Source: JAAUTT01 sp038213375 (GTDB lineage: Bacteria; Bacteroidota; Bacteroidia; Bacteroidales; JAAUTT01). From it: 64,000 nt of DNA. The DNA lies in contig JBBQTB010000005.1 in the NCBI GenBank assembly GCA_038213375.1, positions 98,365-162,364 of the forward strand. The letters are read 5' to 3'. A program made the translations under genes and the position numbers. The notes beneath the pieces were generated by a model. It was not told the origin of the DNA. It did not search any database and worked only from the letters and a program-made list of their open reading frames with translations. Shown one piece after another: positions 18,041 through 26,326 of this stretch. Each line of letters opens with the position of its first letter. Positions within the stretch are counted from its first letter, which is position 1.

Positions 18041-18475
18041 ATGATATTAAAATCAATCGTGCCTATTTCAGTATTATTGTTGTTATTATCATCCTGTGGT
18101 GGAAAAAAAACTAATACAGTATCTAATAATGCAACTTCATTATCCATTGAAAACGAAGGCAAAAATGTGTACCTGAAATATTGTCTTGCCTGCCACCAAA
18201 CTGATGGATCAGGCGTTCCAGGTATGTATCCTCCTCTTAAAAATTCCGATTGGCTAAGTAAAGACAAAGAAATATTAATTCGTCAGGTTATTGAAGGAAA
18301 ACGAGGTATTATTGAGGTAAATGGGAAAGAATATAATCAGATAATGCCTAAACAGGACTTTCTTACCGATAATCAGATTGCCAATGTTTTATCCTATGTT
18401 CTTAAAGAAATGGGAAATAAAACAGATTCGATAACTGCTTCAGATGTTATGAAAGTCAGAGGAATTAATCGTTAA
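18041..18475 (+). CDS. Class I monohaem cytochrome c, lipoprotein
   Basis: 144 residues. Lipobox LLLSSC (Cys19), a short Ser/Asn linker, then haem motif CLACH (Cys48, Cys51, His52) and the candidate axial-methionine region GVPGMYPPLKNSDWL, with NQIANVLSYVLKEMGN as the C-terminal helix. Starts 5 bp after the sugar-dehydrogenase-like gene, so it is very likely its periplasmic electron acceptor. Its last 11 bp overlap the 3' end of the convergent gene. Confidence 0.92.
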   Translation: MILKSIVPISVLLLLLSSCGGKKTNTVSNNATSLSIENEGKNVYLKYCLACHQTDGSGVPGMYPPLKNSDWLSKDKEILIRQVIEGKRGIIEVNGKEYNQIMPKQDFLTDNQIANVLSYVLKEMGNKTDSITASDVMKVRGINR

Positions 18476-19076
18476 AGCCTCTGTAAAATGGTTGGTATAT
18501 TCCCGGTGAATTTATTGTTGAAGGGAAGAAATTATTAAATCCGTTGCTTTTAATCATTCGTAACCCGGCGCCTACCGATATAGTATTGGATAGCTTGTAG
18601 TTAACATCCATTGACATCATTTGGAAAGAGTTTCTCCATGCAGCATTATTGAATTGGTAGTTGGGATCGATGCTTTTCATTAGCGATCCTGAAAGCGTGA
18701 GCCTTTCGGACAATAAATAATCCCCTTCAGCGAACACGATTCCCTGAACTGCCGGAGTGTTTCGGATAACAACCGATTGAGGGTGTGAATCACCACTCAA
18801 AAGTAAGGGTGAATAAAAATTTAGATTCTGTCGAATAAACATAACTCCAGCATTTATTCGAAATTTTGGTGTGACGTTATAAGAAAATTTTGGCGCTAAA
18901 TAGAATGAAGTGCCGGAAAAAGCATTGGGCGAATAAAAAAAGCTAGTACCTGTATTAAGTGAGAATTTTACCTTTTCGGAGGGTAAAGATTGGGACAGAT
19001 TTGGTTGACCTGCAATTTGAGCTTGAATCTGGCAAGCTATTAAAAGAGTCATAATCACAACATATATTATCCGCAT
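18465..19076 (-). CDS. Hypothetical outer-membrane protein
   Basis: 203 residues with a signal peptide (MRIIYVVIMTLLIACQIQAQ) and regular amphipathic beta strands (FYLAPKFSYNVTPKFRINAGVMFI, SVGAGLRMIKS). Size and pattern suggest an 8-strand-class outer-membrane barrel of Bacteroidota type, but no specific family is recognised. Convergent with, and overlapping by 11 bp, the cytochrome c gene. Confidence 0.6.
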   Translation of the reverse strand: MRIIYVVIMTLLIACQIQAQIAGQPNLSQSLPSEKVKFSLNTGTSFFYSPNAFSGTSFYLAPKFSYNVTPKFRINAGVMFIRQNLNFYSPLLLSGDSHPQSVVIRNTPAVQGIVFAEGDYLLSERLTLSGSLMKSIDPNYQFNNAAWRNSFQMMSMDVNYKLSNTISVGAGLRMIKSNGFNNFFPSTINSPGIYQPFYRGFND

Positions 19077-19207
19077 AGCCTTATTTATTAACTCATTATA
19101 ACTATTTAAAAAGTAGTATACTCCAAGTTGCGAGTAAAGAATGAATATTCAGATTTAATGATTTTTTGAAAACATTCTTTTATAATATTTATTTTTAGCA
19201 ACAAAAA

Positions 19208-21409
19208 TCATACCGATGATATACGGCTGGTATTTAAAACACCTTTTACCCGTTTAAGTTTGTTAATTAATGTATCCAAGTGCGAGGTGTCTTTCACAAA
19301 TAGTTTTATATGACCCTCGAACATACCATCAGTGGTATCAATGGAAATTGACCGCATATTCACTTTCAGGTCTTTAGATATAACATCGGTTATTCGGCTT
19401 ACTAATCCAATATCGTCCACACCCACAACTTTGATATCAACCTGGTAAAGCGACGAACCATCTGAGCGTGTCCATGACGCTTTTACAACCCTGTAGCCGT
19501 ATCTTGATATCATTTGCGTTGCGTTTGGACAATTTACCCTGTGAATTTTAACGCCATCACTAATGGTAACAAAACCAAAAATAGGATCGCCAAAAATTGG
19601 GCTGCAACATTTCGAAAGTTTATAATCTAGATTATTTAAATTCTCATCTATTAATAAAAAATCATCGGTGTTTGCTGATTGCACTTTAAAAATTTTCTCA
19701 ACGGTCTCTTCATCTATTTTTTCAGGAATTTTTGATAATTCAGGCTTTTCATTCAGAAGATCTTTAATAGTTGAAATATCAAATTTTTCATCGGCTATTG
19801 CCGCGTATAAATCAGTAACTGTTTTGAGTTTATAAAATTTCAACAGTTTCTTTAGATTTTGATCGTTGAATTCCAGTTTCCAGTTGCGTAACCGTCGCAA
19901 TAATATTTCCTTTCCCTGTTCAGAATTTTTTTGTAATTCTTCACGTAAGAAGTTCTTTATTTTGTTCTTAGCCTTGGAAGTAACTACAAACGAAAGCCAA
20001 TCTGTTTTTGGTTTTTGAATTTTTGAAGTAAGAATTTCAACCCGTTCGCCGTTTTGCAATTCATGTCGGATAGGAACATTTTTACCATTCACTTTAGCCC
20101 CAATGCAGGAACTCCCGACATTAGAATGAACATCGAATGCAAAATCAAGCACCGTAGCGCCCACGGGCAGCCTTTTCAAATCACCCGTTGGGGTAAAAAC
20201 AAATATTTCTTTTGTATAAAGGCTTGGTTTAAGAGTATCAATAAAATCGACTGCTTCCGTTTCAGGCGCTTCCAGTACATCCCGCACTTTTCCAAGCCAA
20301 ATATCTAAACCACTATCACCTTCGCCTCCTTTATATTTCCAATGCGCTGCCAATCCCTTTTCGGCAATCTCGTTCATTCTGGAGGTACGTATTTGAACCT
20401 CCACCCATTTACCCGACGGAGTAACAACCGTAGTGTGAAGCGATTCGTAACCATTTGTTTTTGGAATCGAAATCCAATCACGCATCCGCAGTGGATTAGG
20501 TTGGTAAAAATCAGTAACTATTGAATAAATTCGCCAGCAATCGGCTTTCTCACTTTTCAGTTCAGTTGTAAGAATGATCCGGATGGCAAACAGGTCATAT
20601 ACTTCTTCGAAGTCTACATTTTGTTTGCGCATTTTATTATAAATGGAATATACCGATTTTAATCGTCCCTTAATCTCAAAAGCAAAACTTTGATTGATCA
20701 ATTCATCTTTTATCGGCTGAATAAATTCCCTGATGAATTTATTACGGGCAGTAGCGGTTTCTTCGAGTTTTTTCGAAATAGTATGATAAGCATCAGGATC
20801 GGTATACCGGAGCGAAATATCTTCAAATTCCGATTTTAGATTATATAATCCTAACCTATGTCCCAGCGGAGCATAAAGAAAAAATGTTTCCGTAGCCATC
20901 GATAATTGCAACGATGAAGGGAACGAATCGAGTGAACGCATTATTTGCAACCTTTCCGCAAGTTTAATAAGAATAACACGCACATCGGTAACCAATGACA
21001 ATAGAAGTCTTCGAAAATTCTCGGATTGTTCTGAATTGTTAGGAGATTCAATACCCGAAATTTTTGTAAGATCTTTTATGATGGCAACAACAATATCACC
21101 AAAGTTTTCTCGTACAGTTTCGATGCTTATTTGATTGGTTTGCACAAAACTAAATAATAAGCTGCTTACAATTGACGAACGTCCCAAACCTATTTCTTCA
21201 ACACAAATTCTCGCAATGGCGATGCAATGGTTAATATACGGCTCTTCATTTATGGTTTTATGACTTTTAGATGCTGCGTAAGCCAGATTAAAAGCTTTGC
21301 GAACTTCTTTAACTCCTGCTTCATTCAGAATGTTCCTGGAAACCCGGAGCAGTCCCCGGTATTTATTTGTTATAACATGTTCCAGGTATAATTTGTTTGT
21401 ATTTTGCAT
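19208..21409 (-). CDS. RelA/SpoT homologue with degenerate hydrolase site (probable ppGpp synthetase)
   Basis: 733 residues in the full RSH order: HD-like domain (about 40-190), synthetase (240-355), TGS (400-460), zinc-finger/helical region and ACT (655-733). In the hydrolase domain His61 is kept, but the HD dyad is replaced by Phe86-Ser87 (LLFSFVQTN), and the ADRLHN block is AERLQI (152-156), so metal-dependent ppGpp hydrolysis should be lost. The synthetase looks active: YDLFAIR (271-277), RMRD (308-311), NGYESLHT (319-326), Glu337 in EVQIRT. Expected to make (p)ppGpp; another protein must degrade it. Confidence 0.9.
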   Translation of the reverse strand: MQNTNKLYLEHVITNKYRGLLRVSRNILNEAGVKEVRKAFNLAYAASKSHKTINEEPYINHCIAIARICVEEIGLGRSSIVSSLLFSFVQTNQISIETVRENFGDIVVAIIKDLTKISGIESPNNSEQSENFRRLLLSLVTDVRVILIKLAERLQIMRSLDSFPSSLQLSMATETFFLYAPLGHRLGLYNLKSEFEDISLRYTDPDAYHTISKKLEETATARNKFIREFIQPIKDELINQSFAFEIKGRLKSVYSIYNKMRKQNVDFEEVYDLFAIRIILTTELKSEKADCWRIYSIVTDFYQPNPLRMRDWISIPKTNGYESLHTTVVTPSGKWVEVQIRTSRMNEIAEKGLAAHWKYKGGEGDSGLDIWLGKVRDVLEAPETEAVDFIDTLKPSLYTKEIFVFTPTGDLKRLPVGATVLDFAFDVHSNVGSSCIGAKVNGKNVPIRHELQNGERVEILTSKIQKPKTDWLSFVVTSKAKNKIKNFLREELQKNSEQGKEILLRRLRNWKLEFNDQNLKKLLKFYKLKTVTDLYAAIADEKFDISTIKDLLNEKPELSKIPEKIDEETVEKIFKVQSANTDDFLLIDENLNNLDYKLSKCCSPIFGDPIFGFVTISDGVKIHRVNCPNATQMISRYGYRVVKASWTRSDGSSLYQVDIKVVGVDDIGLVSRITDVISKDLKVNMRSISIDTTDGMFEGHIKLFVKDTSHLDTLINKLKRVKGVLNTSRISSV

Positions 21410-21489
21410 TTGTGACTAATCAATCTAACAATACAAATTTACTCGAAAATAAATGATTTTGCCAGATGACCAGGGTCTCAAAGTAAAAA

Positions 21490-21519
21490 AAAATCCCTGC
21501 ATTTGTTTTGCAGGGATCA
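21490..21519 (-). terminator. Intrinsic terminator of the DUF6588 gene
   Basis: Hairpin with 8-bp arms atccctgc (21493-21500) and gcagggat (21510-21517), followed on the minus strand by a run of ten or so U. It lies 25 bp past the stop of the minus-strand DUF6588 gene. Confidence 0.9.
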
Positions 21520-21543
21520 CAAAAGGGATTGTATTTTCAAAAA

Positions 21544-22641
21544 TTATCTAAAACTGATACCTAACCCTGCGGTTGCTACCGAATAATTGGCATAGGTATA
21601 ATCAAAATGAATTGTAATGATGGTTAATTTAAATTTAACACCAGCGTTAAGCCTTGGTTTTGTAGTGCTTCCATCGGAACTTTTCATATTAATGCTGATG
21701 GGATCGGTTATTGCAAATTTATCGTCTACTAATAATTTGTTGCCTTCAACATTGGCAAAGGGATAGATTCCCTTTAGTTTTAGCGTGGTTGAAGTAGAAG
21801 AAAGTCCTATACCACCATACACGGTTAAAACTGGTAAATCAAAGGAGGCTAAAATATTAGCTGTAAATCCATTTACATTCATTTGCATCTGCTGATTAGA
21901 ATAATCTTTCACCAATGTGCCTCTGGTAGCATTTAGATTATTTACAAAAAAGTCGGGAGAAAAATTCAAATTAGCATTGGTTTTCAGTTGGGTATATCCT
22001 CCAAAGAATGAAAGATGAAAGAAAGGTGCTTGTTTTAGGCCCGGAATCCATTGTTTGATACTATGTTTTATACCAACACCCCACATGCTTAGTCCACCAT
22101 AATCGCCTACATTCATGTTTGGCATATAGCGAACAGTAACATCCGTTTCCTTAATTAGGCCAATTCCTAATTGGAGCATAGGAGCAGGAATTATTCCAAC
22201 GCCCGTTCCTTTTGGAGTTTTAAATTTAGCATAAGTATAGTTGGTACCGTTAACTGATTTCTGATACTCCAATTGTGGTCCTTCCGAATTAGCTCCCGCA
22301 ACAGTTGGAGCCAAAGGGCCATTGGTGATTAAAGGACTTCCCTGCAATTTAAGATCAGCTACTTTAAAAGTTTTATCTGCCGAAGGAACAATGGCAGCAC
22401 TTATAGAAAATGTGAGATCGAACCCCCCCAGTTTATGTGTCTTAGCCGTATTGTACCAGCCTCCGCTCAAATCGGCTCCAAACGCTTTAGAGTAAGGTTT
22501 CAGATAGGCTGAGAACAATTTTTCAGCGTCCTGAGTAGAACCTGAAATCATCGAACCAACATCCTTTAATTGGGCTTGAGTAGTCTGTAAAACAAGAAGT
22601 CCTATAAAACAAGACAGAATAATTTTCAGATTGTTTTTCAT
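21544..22641 (-). CDS. DUF6588 family outer-membrane/periplasmic protein
   Basis: 365 residues with a signal peptide (CFIGLLVLQTTQAQ). It begins with the helical segment STQDAEKLFSAYLKPYSKAFGADLSGGWYNTAKTH in pieces typical of DUF6588 proteins, then a beta-rich barrel-like body (GGFDLTFSISAAIVP, GWGVGIKHSIKQW-like, FHLSFFGGYTQLK) and a terminal aromatic strand (TAGLGISFR). Bacteroidota-restricted; function unknown. Single-gene unit with its own terminator, divergent from rarA. Confidence 0.8.
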   Translation of the reverse strand: MKNNLKIILSCFIGLLVLQTTQAQLKDVGSMISGSTQDAEKLFSAYLKPYSKAFGADLSGGWYNTAKTHKLGGFDLTFSISAAIVPSADKTFKVADLKLQGSPLITNGPLAPTVAGANSEGPQLEYQKSVNGTNYTYAKFKTPKGTGVGIIPAPMLQLGIGLIKETDVTVRYMPNMNVGDYGGLSMWGVGIKHSIKQWIPGLKQAPFFHLSFFGGYTQLKTNANLNFSPDFFVNNLNATRGTLVKDYSNQQMQMNVNGFTANILASFDLPVLTVYGGIGLSSTSTTLKLKGIYPFANVEGNKLLVDDKFAITDPISINMKSSDGSTTKPRLNAGVKFKLTIITIHFDYTYANYSVATAGLGISFR

Positions 22642-22886
22642 ATTTTTAAAAGTTTATTAGGTTATCTCTTTATACTCAAAGTTTATTTTATTAGTTACAA
22701 AAGTAGGCGATATTTATAACAAAAGTGAAGATACATTCAATCGTACTATGTTTTACTTTTTGTTTTACCTTTGTTTGTTATAAAAAAGTAGGAGATGGAA
22801 TAGTGGGAGATTAGGAAAGAAACTCCCAGATACCTTTAATCTACAATCTACAATTCTACTTAAGAAATTGAAACTTACAACTTTTT

Positions 22887-24188
22887 ATGATGCGAAGCAA
22901 CCAGCCTCTGGCAGATAGAATGCGCCCTAAATCCTTACAAGATTTTATCGGACAGCGACATCTAGTTGGGAAAGGTGCTATACTTCGAAAGATGATCGAA
23001 TCCGGCGCGATTTCTTCTTTTATTTTGTGGGGACCACCCGGAGTTGGTAAAACCACTCTGGCACAGATAATTGCTCAAAAGTTGAACCGCCCCTTCTATA
23101 ACCTCAGTGCAGTAAATTCAGGGGTAAAGGACATTCGTGAAACTATTGAGAGCGCTAAGAATAATCGTTTTTTCAATAGTCCGTCCCCCATCTTGTTTAT
23201 TGATGAAATTCACCGTTTTAGTAAGTCACAGCAGGATTCCCTTTTAGGAGCTGTAGAACAGGGGATTGTGACGCTGATTGGTGCAACAACTGAAAATCCA
23301 TCTTTTGAGGTAATTACTCCACTATTGTCACGTTGCCAGGTTTATACACTTAAATCACTCGATAAAGATGATTTGATGTTAATACTTCAACGCGCCTTAA
23401 GTTCGGATTACGACCTAAAAAAATTACCCATTGAAATTAAGGAATATGAATCGATGTTGCGTCTATCAGGTGGAGATGCCAGAAAGTTACTAAATGTTTT
23501 AGAGCTTGTTGTTAACACTGAATTGGATGGTGATGAAATACCCACCGAACCGATAGTTATTACCAACGATATTGTGGTTGAGCGTATTCAACAAAATATT
23601 GCCATGTACGATAAAAACGGCGAAATGCATTATGACATCATTTCGGCTTTTATCAAATCGATTCGAGGCAGCGACCCCAACGCTGCAGTGTATTACCTGG
23701 CTCGTATGATAGCTGGTGGAGAGGATCCACTTTTTATCGCACGCCGTTTAGTAATTCTGGCAGCCGAAGATGTTGGATTGGCAAATGCCAATGCAATTTT
23801 AATGGCAACGAGCTGTTTTCAGGCGGTGCATCAGATTGGAATGCCCGAAGCCCGGATAATATTGTCAGAAACAACAATTTATTTGGCTAATTCGTCAAAA
23901 AGTAACTCGGCATATTCTGCTATCGACGCAGCGCTTGAACTTGTGAAAAACACTGGCGATTTGCCCGTTCCGCTCCATTTACGAAATGCTCCTACCAAGT
24001 TAATGAAGGAGCTAGGTTATGGAAATGATTACAAATATGCCCACTCCTACGATAATAATTTTGTATTAGATGAGTATTTACCAGATAATATTGCCAATTC
24101 AACCTTTTATGTTCCTCAGGATAACGCTCGTGAAAAAGAATTTGCAGTTCGGTTGCATAATTTATGGAAAGGTAAATACGGGTATTAA
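22887..24188 (+). CDS. rarA: Replication-associated recombination protein A (AAA+ ATPase)
   Basis: 433 residues. N-terminal PLADRMRPKSLQDFIGQRHL is the classical RarA/MgsA start; Walker A GPPGVGKTT, Walker B LFIDEIHRFSKSQQD, sensor 1 IGATTENPSFEVI, arginine finger region LLSRCQVY, then the C-terminal tetramerisation region (SAFIKSIRGSDPNAAVYYLARM, ILAAEDVGLANANA). It acts at stalled forks with SSB and RecA. Full length and intact. Confidence 0.96.
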   Translation: MMRSNQPLADRMRPKSLQDFIGQRHLVGKGAILRKMIESGAISSFILWGPPGVGKTTLAQIIAQKLNRPFYNLSAVNSGVKDIRETIESAKNNRFFNSPSPILFIDEIHRFSKSQQDSLLGAVEQGIVTLIGATTENPSFEVITPLLSRCQVYTLKSLDKDDLMLILQRALSSDYDLKKLPIEIKEYESMLRLSGGDARKLLNVLELVVNTELDGDEIPTEPIVITNDIVVERIQQNIAMYDKNGEMHYDIISAFIKSIRGSDPNAAVYYLARMIAGGEDPLFIARRLVILAAEDVGLANANAILMATSCFQAVHQIGMPEARIILSETTIYLANSSKSNSAYSAIDAALELVKNTGDLPVPLHLRNAPTKLMKELGYGNDYKYAHSYDNNFVLDEYLPDNIANSTFYVPQDNAREKEFAVRLHNLWKGKYGY

Positions 24189-24295
24189 GAAATTAGTACA
24201 TTTGCCGAAAAGCAGGGATAGATTTTTTGACATATAAAAACATCGGTTTTAAAAGATATTTTTTGAATCAAAAAACTAATAATAACAAATTAAAC

Positions 24296-25117
24296 ATGCT
24301 AAATACATTACCATTTATCAAACATGTCGATTCAGACAATTTTTTTCTTATCGCCGGACCGTGTGTCGTTGAAAGCGAAGAAAATTGTTTTGAAATTGCC
24401 GAAAAGTTGATAGCAATCACTGACAGGTTGCAGATACCATATATTTTTAAAGCCTCTTTTAAGAAGGCAAACCGATCAAAACTGGATTCCTTTAGTGGAA
24501 TAGGAGATGAGGAGGCTTTACAGATCATAGCGAAGGTAAAGGAAACTCTGAAAGTTCCGGTTGTAACAGACATTCATACCGAAAAAGATGCTGAAATGGC
24601 GGCTAAATATGTAGACATTCTTCAGATTCCCGCCTTTCTTTGTCGTCAGACTGATCTTTTGGTTGCAGCCGGAAAAACCGGAAAAGTTGTAAATATTAAG
24701 AAAGGACAATTTCTTGCTCCTGATTCAATGCGTTTTGCGGCTGAAAAAATTGTTCAATCGGGAAACAACAAAGTAATGTTAACCGACCGCGGAACAATGT
24801 TTGGTTATCAGGATCTGATTGTTGATTACCGGGGTATTGTAGAGATGAAAAAATGGGGGTATCCCGTTATTCTTGATATAACACATTCACTTCAGCAGCC
24901 AAATCAGAATTCCGGAGTTAGTGGAGGACGGCCAGAGATGATTGAAACTATTGCCCGAGCCGGTATTGTTGTTGGTGCTGACGGTATTTTTATGGAAACG
25001 CACCCAAATCCGGGGCAAGCAAAATCTGACGGAGCTAATATGTTACCTCTTTCTCAGGTGGAACAACTTTTACAGCGATTGGTAAAAATTAGATCAGTAA
25101 TAAAATCATTTAATTGA
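24296..25117 (+). CDS. kdsA: 3-deoxy-8-phosphooctulonate synthase
   Basis: Start at ATG 24296 gives 273 residues, the normal size. KdsA condenses phosphoenolpyruvate with arabinose 5-phosphate to Kdo-8-phosphate for LPS core. Motifs: FFLIAGPCVVES, FKASFKKANRS, VTDIHTEKDA, PAFLCRQTDLL, KGQFLAPDSM, LTDRGTMFGYQDLIVD, DITHSLQQPN, METHPNPGQAKSDGAN. An upstream in-frame ATG at 24227 would add an unconserved tail and is rejected. Confidence 0.95.
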   Translation: MLNTLPFIKHVDSDNFFLIAGPCVVESEENCFEIAEKLIAITDRLQIPYIFKASFKKANRSKLDSFSGIGDEEALQIIAKVKETLKVPVVTDIHTEKDAEMAAKYVDILQIPAFLCRQTDLLVAAGKTGKVVNIKKGQFLAPDSMRFAAEKIVQSGNNKVMLTDRGTMFGYQDLIVDYRGIVEMKKWGYPVILDITHSLQQPNQNSGVSGGRPEMIETIARAGIVVGADGIFMETHPNPGQAKSDGANMLPLSQVEQLLQRLVKIRSVIKSFN

Positions 25118-25264
25118 TTCTATATAAAATGGTGAATATTAATTTTTTAGATTGCTTGAGGAAAATTTATCTTAACTTTTCTATGTTTAAAAAAGTTTTT
25201 TCGCCTTTTAATTTTTAAATTTAAATATGTATAATTACACCGTTAAAAAACTTGATGCTTTACG

Positions 25265-25591
25265 ATGGAAAAGAAAAGATTAGTTGTTAGTTACAAAAAC
25301 TGTTCTGCAGAGGTATTAGATGCTATTAAAAAGAAATATCCGTTAGGATATAGTGATTCTGTTATTAAAGTGCAGAAACCCAATAACGAATTCTTCTACG
25401 CAATAACCGTGGATACTGTCGACGCAAGTTATTTGATTAAGGTTGATGTCAAAATAGATAACCTAACCGAAGAAGAATTTGAAAAGGAATTTGGTGATGA
25501 CGGTTCCTCGTCCAATGAAGAATCGCCTCTTGGTAGAGAAGATGATAACATTGAAAACATTGAATCGACTGAGACTACTTATGATGAATAA
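25265..25591 (+). CDS. Small acidic conserved protein of unknown function
   Basis: 108 residues in two parts: a compact N-terminal alpha/beta-looking domain (KKRLVVSYKNCSAEVLDAI, KKYPLGYSDSVIKVQ, FYAITVDTVDASYLIKVDVK) and an extended acidic, Ser-rich tail (EEEFEKEFGDDGSSSNEES...). The first part looks conserved, the tail disordered. Own terminator just downstream. I do not recognise a named family. Confidence 0.7.
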   Translation: MEKKRLVVSYKNCSAEVLDAIKKKYPLGYSDSVIKVQKPNNEFFYAITVDTVDASYLIKVDVKIDNLTEEEFEKEFGDDGSSSNEESPLGREDDNIENIESTETTYDE

Positions 25592-25611
25592 CGTATAAAT
25601 TAGGTATAAAA

Positions 25612-25649
25612 ACAAAAAAGGGACTTTAAAAGTCCCTTTTTTGTTTTTA
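25612..25649. terminator. Bidirectional intrinsic terminator
   Basis: Palindromic hairpin aaaaaagggacttt / aaaagtcccttttt with T-tract (ttttttgttttt) on the plus side and a matching A-tract on the other. It sits between the convergent acidic-protein gene and the P-II gene and serves both. Confidence 0.9.
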
Positions 25650-25663
25650 TACAAACCCAATCG

Positions 25664-26035
25664 TTAAGAAATTACGATGTCTTTTTCAGACTCTTTAAGA
25701 TACAATGCTTCAGGTCCAACTTCTTTTGTGCGAATTCGAATGACGTCCTCAATGTTTGAAACAAATATTTTTCCATCTCCAACCACACCTGTCCAAGCCG
25801 ATTTAATAATTGCATCTACCGTCTTTTTCAGATTTTGATCACGAACAACGATTGACAGCATCCTTCGCTGAATGCGGTTAGCTTCATAAACGGCTCCCCT
25901 GAAAATGTGACCTTCTTTTTCTTTACCCACTCCTGTAACATCCCAATAGGTAAAAAAATCAATATCTGCTTCATGCAATGCTCTTTTTACTTCTTCAAAT
26001 TTTGATTTACGAATAATAGCTTCTACTTTTTTCAT
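25664..26035 (-). CDS. P-II family nitrogen regulatory protein (copy 2)
   Basis: 123 residues. N-terminus MKKVEAIIRKSKFEEVKRAL is classical P-II. The T-loop (about residues 37-56) reads GVGKEKEGHIFRGAVYEA: the uridylylation-type tyrosine position is kept (VY) but the preceding Tyr of YRGAEY is Phe. VGDGKIFVSNIEDVIRIRT forms the ATP/ADP-binding C-loop side. The C-terminus is longer than the canonical 112 residues. It senses 2-oxoglutarate and ATP/ADP and likely gates the neighbouring Amt channel. It lies 291 bp after an Amt gene on the same strand, separated by a terminator and two palindromes. Confidence 0.93.
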   Translation of the reverse strand: MKKVEAIIRKSKFEEVKRALHEADIDFFTYWDVTGVGKEKEGHIFRGAVYEANRIQRRMLSIVVRDQNLKKTVDAIIKSAWTGVVGDGKIFVSNIEDVIRIRTKEVGPEALYLKESEKDIVIS

Positions 26036-26069
26036 TTAAATATGACTTAATAGTGAATGCTTTTTAATA

Positions 26070-26083
26070 TTTATCATGATAAA
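26070..26083. promoter_or_regulatory. 14-bp palindrome tttatcatgataaa (site 1)
   Basis: A perfect palindrome about 35 bp upstream of the copy-2 P-II start codon on the minus strand; extended symmetry gives 16 bp (26069-26084). The same 14-mer recurs at 26188-26201. The two sites, 118 bp apart and both in the leader of one gene, look like operators. The half-site layout (TTTAT, four bases, ATAAA) resembles Crp/Fnr-type boxes, but the protein that binds is unknown. Confidence 0.55.
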
Positions 26084-26187
26084 TGTAATTGTTTTTTTGA
26101 AATATCCTAAAAATAATATCAACTTACTATCTGATTATTAGGGATATATAAATGAATAAATAATAGATTTTTGTGTTAATTCACATA

Positions 26188-26201
26188 TTTATCATGATAA
26201 A
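26188..26201. promoter_or_regulatory. 14-bp palindrome tttatcatgataaa (site 2)
   Basis: Second identical copy of the palindrome, about 153 bp before the copy-2 P-II start codon. Identity over all 14 bases with site 1 makes chance unlikely even in AT-rich DNA. Confidence 0.55.
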
Positions 26202-26269
26202 AGTCATTTTTATTAGGGCTTGAGTAGAATTTTTTGCTTATTTTCTTGAATTGGTATATCAGAATAGGG

Positions 26270-26303
26270 GGTAAAAAAAAGAGGAAATTTTTTAAATTTC
26301 CTC
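26270..26303 (-). terminator. Intrinsic terminator of the downstream Amt gene
   Basis: Hairpin gaggaaattt (26281-26290) / aaatttcctc (26294-26303) followed on the minus strand by a run of U (aaaaaaaa on the plus strand at about 26272-26280). It is 24 bp past the stop of the minus-strand Amt gene at 26327. Confidence 0.85.
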
Positions 26304-26326
26304 CAAAAAATAAATTTCCTACTAAT

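Noticed and set aside
22681..22773. Promoter pair for the divergent rarA and DUF6588 genes
   Set aside because: TACCTTTG and TACTTTTG boxes are present, but the upstream TTG elements are absent or at the wrong distance, so I did not call them.
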